A program made the translations under genes and the position numbers. Shown piece after piece: positions 26,167-35,133 of a stretch of 64,000 bases of DNA. The stretch is from an uncultured Roseibium sp. (GTDB lineage: Bacteria; Pseudomonadota; Alphaproteobacteria; Rhizobiales; Stappiaceae). How positions within the stretch are numbered: the stretch's first letter is position 1; each line of letters begins with the position of its first letter. The stretch spans positions 124,001-188,000 of the forward strand of contig NZ_CANLVF010000007.1 of NCBI RefSeq assembly GCF_947494555.1, written 5' to 3'. Under the pieces are notes generated by a model. The model was given only the letters and a program-made list of their open reading frames with translations, searched no databases and was not told the DNA's origin.

Positions 26167-26273
26167 AACACTCAGGTTAACAGATTGAACCGGATTTTGG
26201 AACTTCACAAACCGGACGCATAGACCCAACATGTTGCCGATGAGCGGCTTCATCGCATGCTTGGGAGGAAAAC

Positions 26274-27224
26274 ATGAGACAGCTTTCGCTACTGACATTC
26301 GCAACAGCGCTGGCGTGCGCCTTGCCGGCTTCGGCACAGGATCTGCCAGGCAAAGGCATCTCGGTTTCACCGATCAAAGGATCTCCGGCAAATGCCTGGT
26401 TCCAGCATATGGTCGTGCAGCTGGGGCTCGAGGCACTCGGCTATGAGGTCGAGGAAACCCTGGAAGCAGACTTCCCTGCTGTTCACCTCGCCGTTGCCTC
26501 CGGGGATGCGGACTACACATTCAACCACTGGAAACCGCTTCATAACGACTTCTTCGACAAGTCTGGCGGCGAAGCCGTCATGACCCGCGTGAATGCGTCG
26601 ATCACAGGCGCTGGCCAGGGCTATTTTATCGACAAGAAAACAGCTGAAGCGGAGGGCATCAGCGATATTGGCCAGCTCAAGGATCCCGCCAAAAGCGCCA
26701 TTTTCGACAGCGACGGTGACGGGCGCGCAAACCTTTCAGGCTGCAATCCGGGCTGGGGATGCGAACTGGCGATCGAGAACCACCTCGACGAATACGAATT
26801 GCGTGACACCGTCCAGCATGATCAGGGCAGCTATTTCGCCATCATGGCGGACACGATCACGCGCTACAACGAGGGCGGCTCGATCCTCTACTACACCTGG
26901 ACAACCAACTGGATCAGCGATGTTCTGGTCCCCGGGACCGACGTCGTACAGATTGGTGTTCCAGCCGACGGTGAGTTTGATGCCGGCTTTGCCGTGAACG
27001 ACGTCTACATCGTCGCCAACAATCAGTTTCTGGAGGATAATCCCGCTGCGGCCAAATTCTTCGAGCTCGTCGAGATCCCGATTTCCGCCGTGAACGCCGC
27101 CCAGGTCAAACTGCGGGACGGCGAAAACTCGCTTGATGATTTCCGCCGGCATGCCGAGAACTGGGTCGCTGCGAACCAGGCGGAGTTCGACGGATGGGTG
27201 CAGCAAGCGGCCGAGGCGAACTGA
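26274..27224 (+). CDS. proX: Quaternary-amine ABC transporter binding protein (ProX-like)
   Basis: Periplasmic receptor of 316 residues with signal peptide MRQLSLLTFATALACALPA cut after SAQ. It belongs to the OpuAC/ProX group: SGDADYTFNHWKPLH, the GCNPGWGC pair of cysteines (a disulfide in E. coli ProX), and tryptophans in YYTWTTNWISD that can form the aromatic cage for a trimethylammonium head group. It is followed by a terminator-like hairpin and then the ATPase and permease genes. Glycine betaine, choline or choline-O-sulfate are the likely ligands; the sulfatase at the operon end favours choline-O-sulfate. Confidence 0.88.
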   Translation: MRQLSLLTFATALACALPASAQDLPGKGISVSPIKGSPANAWFQHMVVQLGLEALGYEVEETLEADFPAVHLAVASGDADYTFNHWKPLHNDFFDKSGGEAVMTRVNASITGAGQGYFIDKKTAEAEGISDIGQLKDPAKSAIFDSDGDGRANLSGCNPGWGCELAIENHLDEYELRDTVQHDQGSYFAIMADTITRYNEGGSILYYTWTTNWISDVLVPGTDVVQIGVPADGEFDAGFAVNDVYIVANNQFLEDNPAAAKFFELVEIPISAVNAAQVKLRDGENSLDDFRRHAENWVAANQAEFDGWVQQAAEAN

Positions 27225-27244
27225 AAGCCTTTCCCCTTTTCCCT

Positions 27245-27271
27245 GCGCGGCAAATGCCGCGCCATTTTTTT
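27245..27271 (+). terminator. Attenuating terminator between proX and proV
   Basis: Stem GCGCGGC-AAAT-GCCGCGC followed by CA and seven T. It is inside the operon, so partial termination here would give more binding protein than ATPase and permease. Confidence 0.75.
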
Positions 27272-27288
27272 GCCAGAGGGAATGCGTG

Positions 27289-28308
27289 ATGAGCGAAGCG
27301 CAGATCGAATGCAGGGATTTGTGGAAAATCTACGGCAAACGCTCGGACGAGGCCATGAAAGCGGTTCTTACCGAGGGGTTGTCCAAGGATGAGGTTCGTG
27401 ACCGGTTTGGCTGCGTCCTCGGCGTACGCAATGCGAGTTTTTCCGTCAGCAAGGGCGAAATCTTCTGCATCATGGGCCTGTCCGGATCCGGTAAATCCAC
27501 GTTGGTCCGCCACGTCAACAGACTGATCGAACCGACATCGGGAGAGATCCACGTCGCCGGAAGGCGCGTCGACACGATGGCAGAGGATGCTCTGCGCCAG
27601 TTGCGCGCCGAGACGATCGGCATGGTGTTCCAGCACATGGCCCTTTGGCCTCACAGGACCCTGGGCGAGAACGTCGGCTTTGGCCTCGAGGTGCGCGGTG
27701 TCGCTCTCCCGGAGCGTCGAAAGTCAGCAGAGGCGGCACTGGCGGCCATGGAGCTCAGCGGCTGGATCGACCATTATCCGGACCAGTTGTCCGGCGGCAT
27801 GCAGCAGCGTGTCGGACTGGCGCGTGCGCTCGCGGCTGATCCTGAAATCCTTTTGATGGACGAACCGTTCTCTGCACTTGATCCGCTGATCCGGCGCCAG
27901 CTCCAGGATCAGTTTCTCAATCTGTCGACCCATATGGACAAGACAACACTGTTCATCACTCATGACCTCGATGAGGCCATCCGGATGGGAGACCATATCG
28001 CCATCATGAATGATGGGGAAATCGTCCAGATCGGCACACCCGAAGAGATCGTCACGAACCCGGTCGACGACTACGTCGCGGATTTCGTCAAGGGCATCAG
28101 CCGCGTGAGTCTCGTGCGCGCGGAAACAATCATGGAACCGATGAATGGCCGCGCACATACGCCGAAACACGTGCGCACCGATGCGGAACTCGGCGAGATT
28201 ATCGACAACTTCATGGATGATCAGTCTCCGGTCACGGTTGTCGACCCGGAGAAAGCGCCTGTCGGGCTCATCACCATCAAGGCCGCGCTGACCGCGTTGC
28301 GGGGATAG
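27289..28308 (+). CDS. proV: Quaternary-amine ABC transporter ATP-binding protein (ProV-like)
   Basis: 339 residues from ATG 27289, eight bases after GAGGG. Walker A is GLSGSGKST, the signature LSGGMQQR, Walker B LLMDEPFSALDP and the switch histidine is in FITHDLDEA. The early insertion AVLTEGLSKDEVRDRFGCV is typical of ProV/OpuAA. The C-terminal ~70 residues form a short regulatory extension rather than two full CBS domains. Cytosolic ATPase for the ProW permease 10 bases downstream. Confidence 0.93.
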   Translation: MSEAQIECRDLWKIYGKRSDEAMKAVLTEGLSKDEVRDRFGCVLGVRNASFSVSKGEIFCIMGLSGSGKSTLVRHVNRLIEPTSGEIHVAGRRVDTMAEDALRQLRAETIGMVFQHMALWPHRTLGENVGFGLEVRGVALPERRKSAEAALAAMELSGWIDHYPDQLSGGMQQRVGLARALAADPEILLMDEPFSALDPLIRRQLQDQFLNLSTHMDKTTLFITHDLDEAIRMGDHIAIMNDGEIVQIGTPEEIVTNPVDDYVADFVKGISRVSLVRAETIMEPMNGRAHTPKHVRTDAELGEIIDNFMDDQSPVTVVDPEKAPVGLITIKAALTALRG

Positions 28309-28318
28309 GGGAACGGTC

Positions 28319-29233
28319 ATGGATCTATGGAACATCTTTGACACGGAATGGATACCGGTCGGCACGTGGGTCGAAAGCGCCCTGCAATGGGTGGTCGTGA
28401 ATTTCCGGTTCATTTTCCAGGCAATCAAGGTGCCGTTCGACCTCGTTCTGACGGCGCTTGAGGACGGTTTGACACAGGCACCGGACCTACTCGTTCTGGC
28501 AATCATCATCTTGATTGCCTGGCAGGCAGGAGGCCGCAAACTCGGCCTTATCGCGGCAGCCTGCATGACCGCCATCGGACTGATGGGCGCCTGGGAAGAG
28601 AGCATGACAACGCTCTCCATCGTTCTGACTTGCGTCGTTTTCTGCTCGTTGATCGGCATCCCCCTTGGGGTGATCGCCGCCAAACGAGACCGATTCTGGA
28701 TGGTCCTGCAGCCGTTGCTCGATCTGATGCAGACCATTCCCTCCTTCGTCTATCTCGTGCCGATCGTAATGCTGTTTTCCATCGGCAACGTTTCGGGCGT
28801 GATCGTGACATTCATCTATGCGCTGCCACCGGTCGTGCGCCTGACCAATCTTGGGATCAGGCAGGTCCGGCCCGACATGGTTGAGGCTGCCCGCGCCTTT
28901 GGCGCTTCAAACCGGCAGACCCTCTACAAGGTCGAACTTCCGCTCGCGATGCCGACAATCATGGCAGGCGTCAATCAAACGATCATGATGGCTCTGTCGA
29001 TGGTGGTGGTGTCCTCCATGATTTCCGTCACCGGACTTGGACAGATGGTGCTACGGGGAATTGGCCGGTTGGACATGGGTCTGGCAACGGTCGGCGGCCT
29101 TGGCATCGTCTTCCTGGCAATCGTGATTGATCGTGTCTCGCAGAGCTTTGGCACCTCGTCGCGCGCACGCAACCATCAGAAATGGTATGAAACCGGTCCG
29201 GTCGGGGCGGTCAGAACACTGGTTCGCAAATGA
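28319..29233 (+). CDS. proW: Quaternary-amine ABC transporter permease (ProW-like)
   Basis: 304 residues with about seven membrane helices. The ATPase-coupling loop reads EAARAFGASNRQTLYKVELP with the conserved EAA and Gly. MQTIPSFVYLVPIVMLF and MVVVSSMISVTGLG are family-typical. Its stop codon overlaps the start of the following sulfatase gene by four bases, so transport and hydrolysis are translationally coupled. Confidence 0.93.
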   Translation: MDLWNIFDTEWIPVGTWVESALQWVVVNFRFIFQAIKVPFDLVLTALEDGLTQAPDLLVLAIIILIAWQAGGRKLGLIAAACMTAIGLMGAWEESMTTLSIVLTCVVFCSLIGIPLGVIAAKRDRFWMVLQPLLDLMQTIPSFVYLVPIVMLFSIGNVSGVIVTFIYALPPVVRLTNLGIRQVRPDMVEAARAFGASNRQTLYKVELPLAMPTIMAGVNQTIMMALSMVVVSSMISVTGLGQMVLRGIGRLDMGLATVGGLGIVFLAIVIDRVSQSFGTSSRARNHQKWYETGPVGAVRTLVRK

Positions 29234-30729
29234 AAATGACGAAGCCCCCGAACATACTGTTTGTCCAGGTCGATCAGCTTACGGCTTTCGCCCTTCGAGC
29301 GTACGGCGACAAGATCTGTCACGCACCAACGCTGGACGCACTCGCTGAAGAAGGTGTGGTGTTTGAAAACACCTACTGCAACTTTCCGCTTTGCGCTCCC
29401 TCGCGGTTTTCCATGGCGACAGGGCAGCTTTGCTCCGCAGTCGGTGCATATGACAACGCGGCTGAGTTTTCGGCAGAAATTCCGACCTACGCCCATTATC
29501 TGAGAGTGGCGGGTTACCAGACAGCTCTTTCCGGCAAGATGCACTTCATAGGCCCCGATCAGTTTCACGGCTTTGAAAAACGCCTGACAGCGGACCTTTA
29601 CCCCGCCGATTTCGCCTGGGTGCCGAACTGGAACAACGAAGGCAAACGGGACACGAACGACGATCGGGCCGTGCGGATTGCCGGCATTTGCGCGCGCTCG
29701 GTTCAGATCGACTATGACGAGGAAGTCACCTTCAAGGCGGTGCAGCACATCTTCGACATGGCGCGCTCAGACGATAAGCGCCCCTTCTTTCTGCAAGTCT
29801 CCTATACGCACCCGCATGAGCCCTATCTCTGCCGCAAGGAGTTCTGGGACCTCTACGAAGACAAAGACATTCCGATGCCGAAAGTCCCCGCGCTTTCCGC
29901 TCAGGAGCATGACCCGCACTCCGCGCGGCTCTTGAATGACTTTGGCATGCTCGGCATCCGCTTCAGCGACGCGGATGTCCGTCGGGCGATCCGCGCCTAT
30001 TACGGATCCATCAGCTACCTCGACAGCCTGATATCCAGGCTCCTCCAGGCACTTGAGGAAACAGGCGCCAGGGAAAATACGGCCATTGTCTTTACCTCAG
30101 ACCATGGTGAAATGCTTGGTGAACGCGGCATGTGGTTCAAGAAGCACTTTTTCGAAAAAGCGATGCGGGTGCCGCTCATTGTCTACGCACCCTGGATTAA
30201 GGCGCAGCGCGTCAGTGAACTGGCGTCGCTTGTCGATTTGGTGCCGACACTCAAGGGTCTTGCCGGGACCCCGGCTGCTATCGAACCCCTTGAAGGTATT
30301 GACCTGACGTCCCTGCTGGACCGTGGCGATACCCAATCTCAGCGAACGGTCTATGCGGAATACCTGGCAGAGGCGACGCCTGTGCCGATTTTCATGATCA
30401 GGCGTGGGAACTACAAGTTCATCTATTCATCCCACGACGGAACGATGTTGTTCGATCTGGCGGACGACCCGGAAGAAAGAACTAACCTCGCCGCGTCGCC
30501 GGATCACCAAAAACTGCTGGGCGGTTTTTGCGTAGAGGTGAACAGAAAGTGGGACGAGCAAGAGCTTACAAAGGCAATCCTGCTCAGCCAGAGAAGACGC
30601 GCACTGGTTCGCGACGCGATGAACACGGGTCGAACGCAGCGCTGGAATCATGACGAAAACGAAACGGACCGCGTGCTTTGGTATCGAGGCGCGCAAGGTT
30701 ACAATGAGTGGGCATTTGACTATATCTGA
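29230..30729 (+). CDS. betC: Choline-sulfatase-like enzyme, transporter-linked copy
   Basis: Type I sulfatase of 499 residues that should release choline and sulfate from choline-O-sulfate. The formylglycine cysteine is Cys55 in PLCAPSRFS; metal ligands are visible as VDQ near residue 15 and TSDHGEMLGERG; the BetC-specific TALSGKMHFIGPDQFHGFE and THPHEPYLCRKEFWDLYED segments are present. The C-terminal tail (QRRRALVRDAMNTGR) matches BetC but is shorter at the end than the copy at 38.8 kb. It is translationally coupled to proW, so uptake and desulfation act together. No betA or betB is in the window. Confidence 0.85.
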   Translation: MKMTKPPNILFVQVDQLTAFALRAYGDKICHAPTLDALAEEGVVFENTYCNFPLCAPSRFSMATGQLCSAVGAYDNAAEFSAEIPTYAHYLRVAGYQTALSGKMHFIGPDQFHGFEKRLTADLYPADFAWVPNWNNEGKRDTNDDRAVRIAGICARSVQIDYDEEVTFKAVQHIFDMARSDDKRPFFLQVSYTHPHEPYLCRKEFWDLYEDKDIPMPKVPALSAQEHDPHSARLLNDFGMLGIRFSDADVRRAIRAYYGSISYLDSLISRLLQALEETGARENTAIVFTSDHGEMLGERGMWFKKHFFEKAMRVPLIVYAPWIKAQRVSELASLVDLVPTLKGLAGTPAAIEPLEGIDLTSLLDRGDTQSQRTVYAEYLAEATPVPIFMIRRGNYKFIYSSHDGTMLFDLADDPEERTNLAASPDHQKLLGGFCVEVNRKWDEQELTKAILLSQRRRALVRDAMNTGRTQRWNHDENETDRVLWYRGAQGYNEWAFDYI

Positions 30730-30889
30730 GCCGGCCCTTAAGGCGGACCAATCGGCATGCGCCTGGCCCAGGGCATGTTGACGCCCGGGGCCGGAACGAT
30801 CCGTTCGCTTAGGCACTGCGCGTTACTTTCGAACCACTTTCTGAACCCTGGCCTTTCACCTGAGAAACGCGCAGCCCGATTTCCTCGAT

Positions 30890-31573
30890 TTAGTCCATCG
30901 CCATTGGAATCGGCGGATGGCCAATCAACCCGACCCCCGCGCGCACAGCCTCTGCATTCTGCGCAGTGCCTAGGAAGTTGTTCATCGATGCCTGATACTG
31001 ACCCATGTGTTCACTCAGCAATCGCCCGATGTGCTTCCCGTTGATCTCCGTGTTGGCAGCAAGTTCGGCCAGCACCGCGACCCAGGTCGTCACGATCACG
31101 CCTGCCGACGCAAGCCGCGTCATTGTAACGTCCTGAATGAACGGATTGAAGTCGGCACTTGCATCCATGACCACGTAGACTTCGTACCCGTCGCGCAAGG
31201 CGGCAAGAGCCGGGAAAGCGGCGCACACTTCAGTGGCGAGCCCGGAGATAACCAACTTCTTGCGGCCTGTTGCCTCGACCGCTTTGCGGGACGTTTCATC
31301 GTTCCAGAAATTGACGAACGGCCGATCGACGACACTCACTTCCGGAAAAAGCGCGGTCAGCTCCGGCATGGTTGGACCATTCGGCCCAAGTGGCCAGCTT
31401 GTGCCCATGACGACAGGAATATTCAGCGCCTTTGCCGTCTTGGCGTGACCGAGAATTTTGTTCTTTAGCAGCATCGGATCGATGGACGACAGAAATTGCA
31501 TCAGACCGACCTGGTGATCGATCATGACGAAAACGCAGTTGTCGGGTGTCAATTCGGACGAAGGAAGGGCCAT
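30890..31573 (-). CDS. Isochorismatase-family cysteine hydrolase (YcaC-like)
   Basis: 227 residues with the family catalytic triad: aspartate in VFVMIDHQVG, lysine in GRKKLVISG and cysteine in LATEVCAAFPALAAL. The presence of TSWPLGPNGPTMPEL is typical of the YcaC branch, whose substrate is unknown. It is divergent from a LysR regulator at 31723 and convergent with the sulfatase gene. It may act on a nitrogenous intermediate of the surrounding island; this is inference from position. Confidence 0.87.
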   Translation of the reverse strand: MALPSSELTPDNCVFVMIDHQVGLMQFLSSIDPMLLKNKILGHAKTAKALNIPVVMGTSWPLGPNGPTMPELTALFPEVSVVDRPFVNFWNDETSRKAVEATGRKKLVISGLATEVCAAFPALAALRDGYEVYVVMDASADFNPFIQDVTMTRLASAGVIVTTWVAVLAELAANTEINGKHIGRLLSEHMGQYQASMNNFLGTAQNAEAVRAGVGLIGHPPIPMAMD

Positions 31574-31722
31574 TCAAGTACTCCTGCTTCTTGCGGGCGG
31601 CTTAAGACCTGTAGCCGCGCCGGATGGATTTGAGAGCCTGACTGTCCGCAACTTCTTGCGCCTTGTGAGACAAGCTCAAGACGCGATATAGATTGATGCA
31701 CTGATGCGACTAGCGGCCGCAA

Positions 31723-32655
31723 ATGCATCGTATTAATGACGAAAATGAAATGATTATCGAAGACCTCGTTGACGCGCGCATTCTCGTCGAACTGCACAAG
31801 AAGCTGAGTTTCGCCGAAGCCGCAAAAGCCCTCGCCATTCCGCCTGCGACAGTGAGCAGGCGCCTAATGCGCATGGAAGACCGGGCAGGTTTGCGTTTGT
31901 TTGAACGGACGACGCGCATGGTGCGCCCAACCGAGGCGGGGGTTCTCGCCGTGAACCATGCCGAGCGCATGGTTGCCGAAGTCGATGCCGTCGAACGGTC
32001 GCTGTCCTCAATGCGCGATGCCCCCGTCGGCACCGTCCGGATTACAACACCATCCATATTCGGACAGGCACTTTTGGGACCGATCGTATCCGCATTTCTC
32101 GATACCTACGCAGACTGCGATCTGCAGATTGACCTTTCAGACACGCACACGAATATCGTCGAAGATGGCTATGACGCGGCGATCCGCGTCGGTCCGATCG
32201 TCGATGAATCGCTTGTCGCCAGAAATCTCGGCAGCGTTCGCGCCGCACTTTACCGACGCAGTGGCGCACCGCAAGTCGATGTAGAAAACCTTGAGCAGCA
32301 ATCCGTTGCCCTGCTGCACAGGGGCATGAAAGCTGAACCATCTTTGCAACTGGTATCGCAAGACGGCGAAAAGCGCCTTCTCACCGTAAAGCCCCGCCTG
32401 GTTTGCATGAACCCCTGGCTGCTGCGCGACGCCGCGTTATCCAGTGACGTTGTCACTGTGCTTCCGGAGCTGATTGCTGCACAGGAAGTGAAAAATGGCC
32501 GATTGTTCCGGGTCGCCACCGGCTGGTTTGCGCGACAGGTTCCGGTCAATCTCGTCTACCAGCCACAACGCCTGATGCGCCCGGCCGTGCGCGCATTTAT
32601 CGACACGGCTCTCGACAGGATCCCGTTGTTGATCGCAAGCGTGGAAGCCGACTGA
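31723..32655 (+). CDS. LysR-family transcriptional regulator
   Basis: 310 residues. The helix-turn-helix is in SFAEAAKALAIPPATVSRRL, followed by RLFERTTRMVRPTEAG, typical of the large CrgA-like subgroup of LysR proteins. The effector domain is complete, with VRITTPSIFGQALLGP at its start. Divergent from the isochorismatase-family gene, which is its most likely target. The start is uncertain among ATG 31723 and nearby in-frame codons. Confidence 0.88.
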   Translation: MHRINDENEMIIEDLVDARILVELHKKLSFAEAAKALAIPPATVSRRLMRMEDRAGLRLFERTTRMVRPTEAGVLAVNHAERMVAEVDAVERSLSSMRDAPVGTVRITTPSIFGQALLGPIVSAFLDTYADCDLQIDLSDTHTNIVEDGYDAAIRVGPIVDESLVARNLGSVRAALYRRSGAPQVDVENLEQQSVALLHRGMKAEPSLQLVSQDGEKRLLTVKPRLVCMNPWLLRDAALSSDVVTVLPELIAAQEVKNGRLFRVATGWFARQVPVNLVYQPQRLMRPAVRAFIDTALDRIPLLIASVEAD

Positions 32656-32679
32656 GACAGTTATGCCATCCGCGCAGCC

Positions 32680-33529
32680 TCACCGGTGCGTTGGCGTCCA
32701 TTTGTCGAGCGTTTCCAGAAACTTCTCCAGCTCGCCGGTACGCATGCTCACATTCGTTTCGGCGTAAGGGAATTTCCGGGCCGTGACTTCCTCGTGGAAC
32801 CTGCCGAGGGCAGCGAACACGCTCTTCATGGATTTGCCTGTGCAGGCGGCCGACATTGCCGAAGGCATAAGCATGTTTTGGAGGCGTATCTTCTTCGCTT
32901 GCCTCGCCGCAGATGTCGGCGACAAACGAAAAGATGGCATCGCCAGCATTTCCCGATCCAAGTGAAAAGGTGACGATTGTGGTCTTTTCGTTCACAGCTG
33001 CCAGAACTTCCTCGGCGATGCATTCCGCTTCCACGGCAAATACGCCTGCGTCTTCCATCCGCTTGAGCGTCTCGTAGATCTTCATGGCCTCATCGGCCGT
33101 CCGGCCCCAGGCACGAAGACCGCCGCAATGATGGCTGAAGGTCGGAATGAGACCTATGTGGCTCTGCACCGGGATGCCCTCCCGGGCCATGCGCTCCATG
33201 ACATCGAAGGACCGCAGCGTATAGTACATGTCGGCGCCGTCGCGCATGGTCTCATAGGCGTGGGCGACGATTTCATCCTCCGATCCGAACTGAGCCCAGG
33301 TCGACCCAGCCCCGGTGAAATGATGCGGCGCGATCCGGCGAACATCTGTCATCTGGTCGGCACCGACGACAAACAGGTCGATGCCGGCCTCGACGCAGGC
33401 CTGCAGCTCGTCGTTGTTTGCCGGATTGGCCATGGAGAGTGTGCGTCCCGATCCCTTGAGCGCACGCAAATCCGCAACAGTGTAGTTGCGCTTCGCCGGC
33501 GTCCGGCTGAAGTCGTAAATCCTCTTCAT
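32680..33529 (-). pseudogene. PanB-like (ketopantoate hydroxymethyltransferase family) gene, frameshifted
   Basis: The first ~235 codons from ATG 33529 encode a PanB-related TIM barrel, with SHIGLIPTFSHHCGGLRAWG, AGVFAVEAECIAEEVLAAV and TPPKHAYAFGN as recognisable family segments. After HEERV the frame runs into an Arg/Pro-rich tail that overlaps the end of the convergent LysR gene. One base apart in frame, the expected C-terminus appears (FAALGRFHEEVTARKFPYAE, ending at 32680). A single extra base near 32815-32825 therefore breaks the gene, unless it is a sequencing error. True panB starts differ, so this is probably a paralogue of unknown substrate. Confidence 0.75.
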
Positions 33530-33559
33530 GTCAGGTCAACTTTCCAGGTTGTCCGATTG

Positions 33560-34174
33560 TCAATCGGCCTTGAATCTGGCGGGCAGACCCGTCACCTCGT
33601 TTTCGCGGATCACAACGGGATCGTAAGCCTTGCGGGAAAAGACCTCCCGCACCATTGGCTCGAATGTCTCCAGAGGTTCGCATGGATAATCCGGATCGAA
33701 ACTCGACTGGTCCCATTGGTCGCAGAACGTGGCGCATGTCTCAAACAGCGGATGATCGCGGTAACGATCTCGCGCATTGCGGTCCCATCCATAGTGATGG
33801 CCGAAGTAAAGCGTCTGGAAGATCCCGTGGTGTTCGACGGTCCAGGCGACCTCCCAACGCACGAATGGGCGGATCACCTCCGCTGACATCTTGTCATGGT
33901 TTTGCGGCGCAAGACCGTCACCGACATCATGCAGGAGCGCGCCGACGACCCAGTCGATATCCACGCCGTCCCTGAGGGCACGTGTGCCGGACTGAAGCCC
34001 GTGCTCCAGGCGGGTGATCTTGTATCCCTCGAGCGTCGCATCTCCGGCGCGCCTGAGTTCTTCAAGCACTCGGTCCGCGGTCAGCGCGAGGAACGGCTTT
34101 TCAAGCCGCTCGAGAAGCTCATAATCCTCACGGGTACCGTCCTTCATGGCGGTGAAGCTGACAGTCTGGCTCAC
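33560..34174 (-). CDS. HD-domain mixed-valent diiron oxygenase, TmpB/PhnZ-like
   Basis: 204 residues. The HD ligands are visible: RLEHGLQSGTRAL (first His), GALLHDVGDGLAP (HD pair) and EHHGIFQTLYFGHHYG (later histidines), arranged as in PhnZ and TmpB, which cleave the C-P bond of 1-hydroxyphosphonates with oxygen. Generic annotation would call this a phosphohydrolase. The GTG start at 34174 overlaps the stop of the PhyH dioxygenase gene upstream, and the PhyH-HD pair is the diagnostic arrangement of phnY-phnZ and tmpA-tmpB. The betaine context favours TmpB, which converts 1-hydroxy-2-trimethylaminoethylphosphonate to glycine betaine and phosphate. Substrate is inferred. Confidence 0.65.
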   Translation of the reverse strand: MSQTVSFTAMKDGTREDYELLERLEKPFLALTADRVLEELRRAGDATLEGYKITRLEHGLQSGTRALRDGVDIDWVVGALLHDVGDGLAPQNHDKMSAEVIRPFVRWEVAWTVEHHGIFQTLYFGHHYGWDRNARDRYRDHPLFETCATFCDQWDQSSFDPDYPCEPLETFEPMVREVFSRKAYDPVVIRENEVTGLPARFKAD

Positions 34175-35037
34175 TTGGCCTCTCCTTTTGCGTACATGCC
34201 GACACTTTGTTCTGCGCCTTCGGACAAGGTGGCAGATTGCCCTGCAAGTATACGATCGTAAAGTGCAAGGTCAGCCGGGTGGAAAAGTGCACGCGGACCC
34301 GCAAGACAATCCCAGCCGCCGGCGGGAATCTCTCCACGCACAGGCAGCGCCCAATCCCGCCCAGGCGCGTGATCGCGAACTGCAGGCGTCACGTAGCGAA
34401 TGGCCAGACCGATCCTGCGGTCGGAACTGTAATTGACACCGGACGCATGAAAACATCGGCCGTGATGGAGCGACATCTCACCCGGCCGGAGCGGTCCGGC
34501 CACGGCCTTGGTTTCGTCGACACCGGCAATCGCCTGCCCTCGCGAAAGCAGGTTGTCGGCGTCAAACGTGTCTTCATGACGAGCTATGCTGCCCTTGTGG
34601 CTGCCCGGAATGAAGCGCATGCAGCCTGCCTCAACCGACACGTCGGAAAGCGCAATCCAGGCGGTCACCTCGTCGTCGGTCTCGCCCATCCCCCAATAGG
34701 TGATGTCCTGGTGCCAGGATACTGTCTTCATGCTACCCGGTTCCTTGATGAAAAGTTCAACCGACCACGCCAAAAGGTCAGGTCCGAGAACTCCTTCAAC
34801 AGCGTCCAGGACCACGGGTGTACGTGCAAGCTCGGCCAGAAACGGGATCACCACATGTCCGTTGACGCGGAAAAACTGCGCCAGGTCGTGTCCACCAGCG
34901 CCCTCCGAGTGGTCTGCCTCGAGTGTTTCGATCCGGCTTCGTATTGCCGCAACCTCAGCACGGGTGAAGATCGGAAGTCCGGCAACAAACCCGTTCCGTC
35001 GATAATCGCTCAGGTAGCCCTGGCCGGGATCAAGCAT
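34171..35037 (-). CDS. PhyH-family Fe(II)/2-oxoglutarate dioxygenase, TmpA/PhnY-like
   Basis: 288 residues of the phytanoyl-CoA dioxygenase family. Iron ligands are in VSWHQDITYWG (HxD) and LHHGRCFHASG (distal His), with the 2-oxoglutarate arginine in RRIGLAIRYVTP. MRFIPGSHKGS is the usual second-shell loop. With the coupled HD oxygenase it forms a two-enzyme set; the characterised relatives TmpA and PhnY hydroxylate 2-trimethylaminoethylphosphonate and 2-aminoethylphosphonate respectively. The quaternary-amine island favours the first. It is divergent from a LysR regulator at 35134. Confidence 0.68.
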   Translation of the reverse strand: MLDPGQGYLSDYRRNGFVAGLPIFTRAEVAAIRSRIETLEADHSEGAGGHDLAQFFRVNGHVVIPFLAELARTPVVLDAVEGVLGPDLLAWSVELFIKEPGSMKTVSWHQDITYWGMGETDDEVTAWIALSDVSVEAGCMRFIPGSHKGSIARHEDTFDADNLLSRGQAIAGVDETKAVAGPLRPGEMSLHHGRCFHASGVNYSSDRRIGLAIRYVTPAVRDHAPGRDWALPVRGEIPAGGWDCLAGPRALFHPADLALYDRILAGQSATLSEGAEQSVGMYAKGEAK

Positions 35038-35133
35038 GAAATCCTCCTCATTTCGGCTTCAAGCTACAGCGAATGATTTTGTTGAGAAGACAGATCTCTT
35101 GCCCACGAGGATAAGCTCAGCTTACTCTGAATT

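Noticed and set aside
32680..32961. Separate 93-residue gene on the minus strand
   Set aside because: Its C-terminal part is the missing end of the PanB-like protein, so it is explained by a frameshift rather than by an independent gene.
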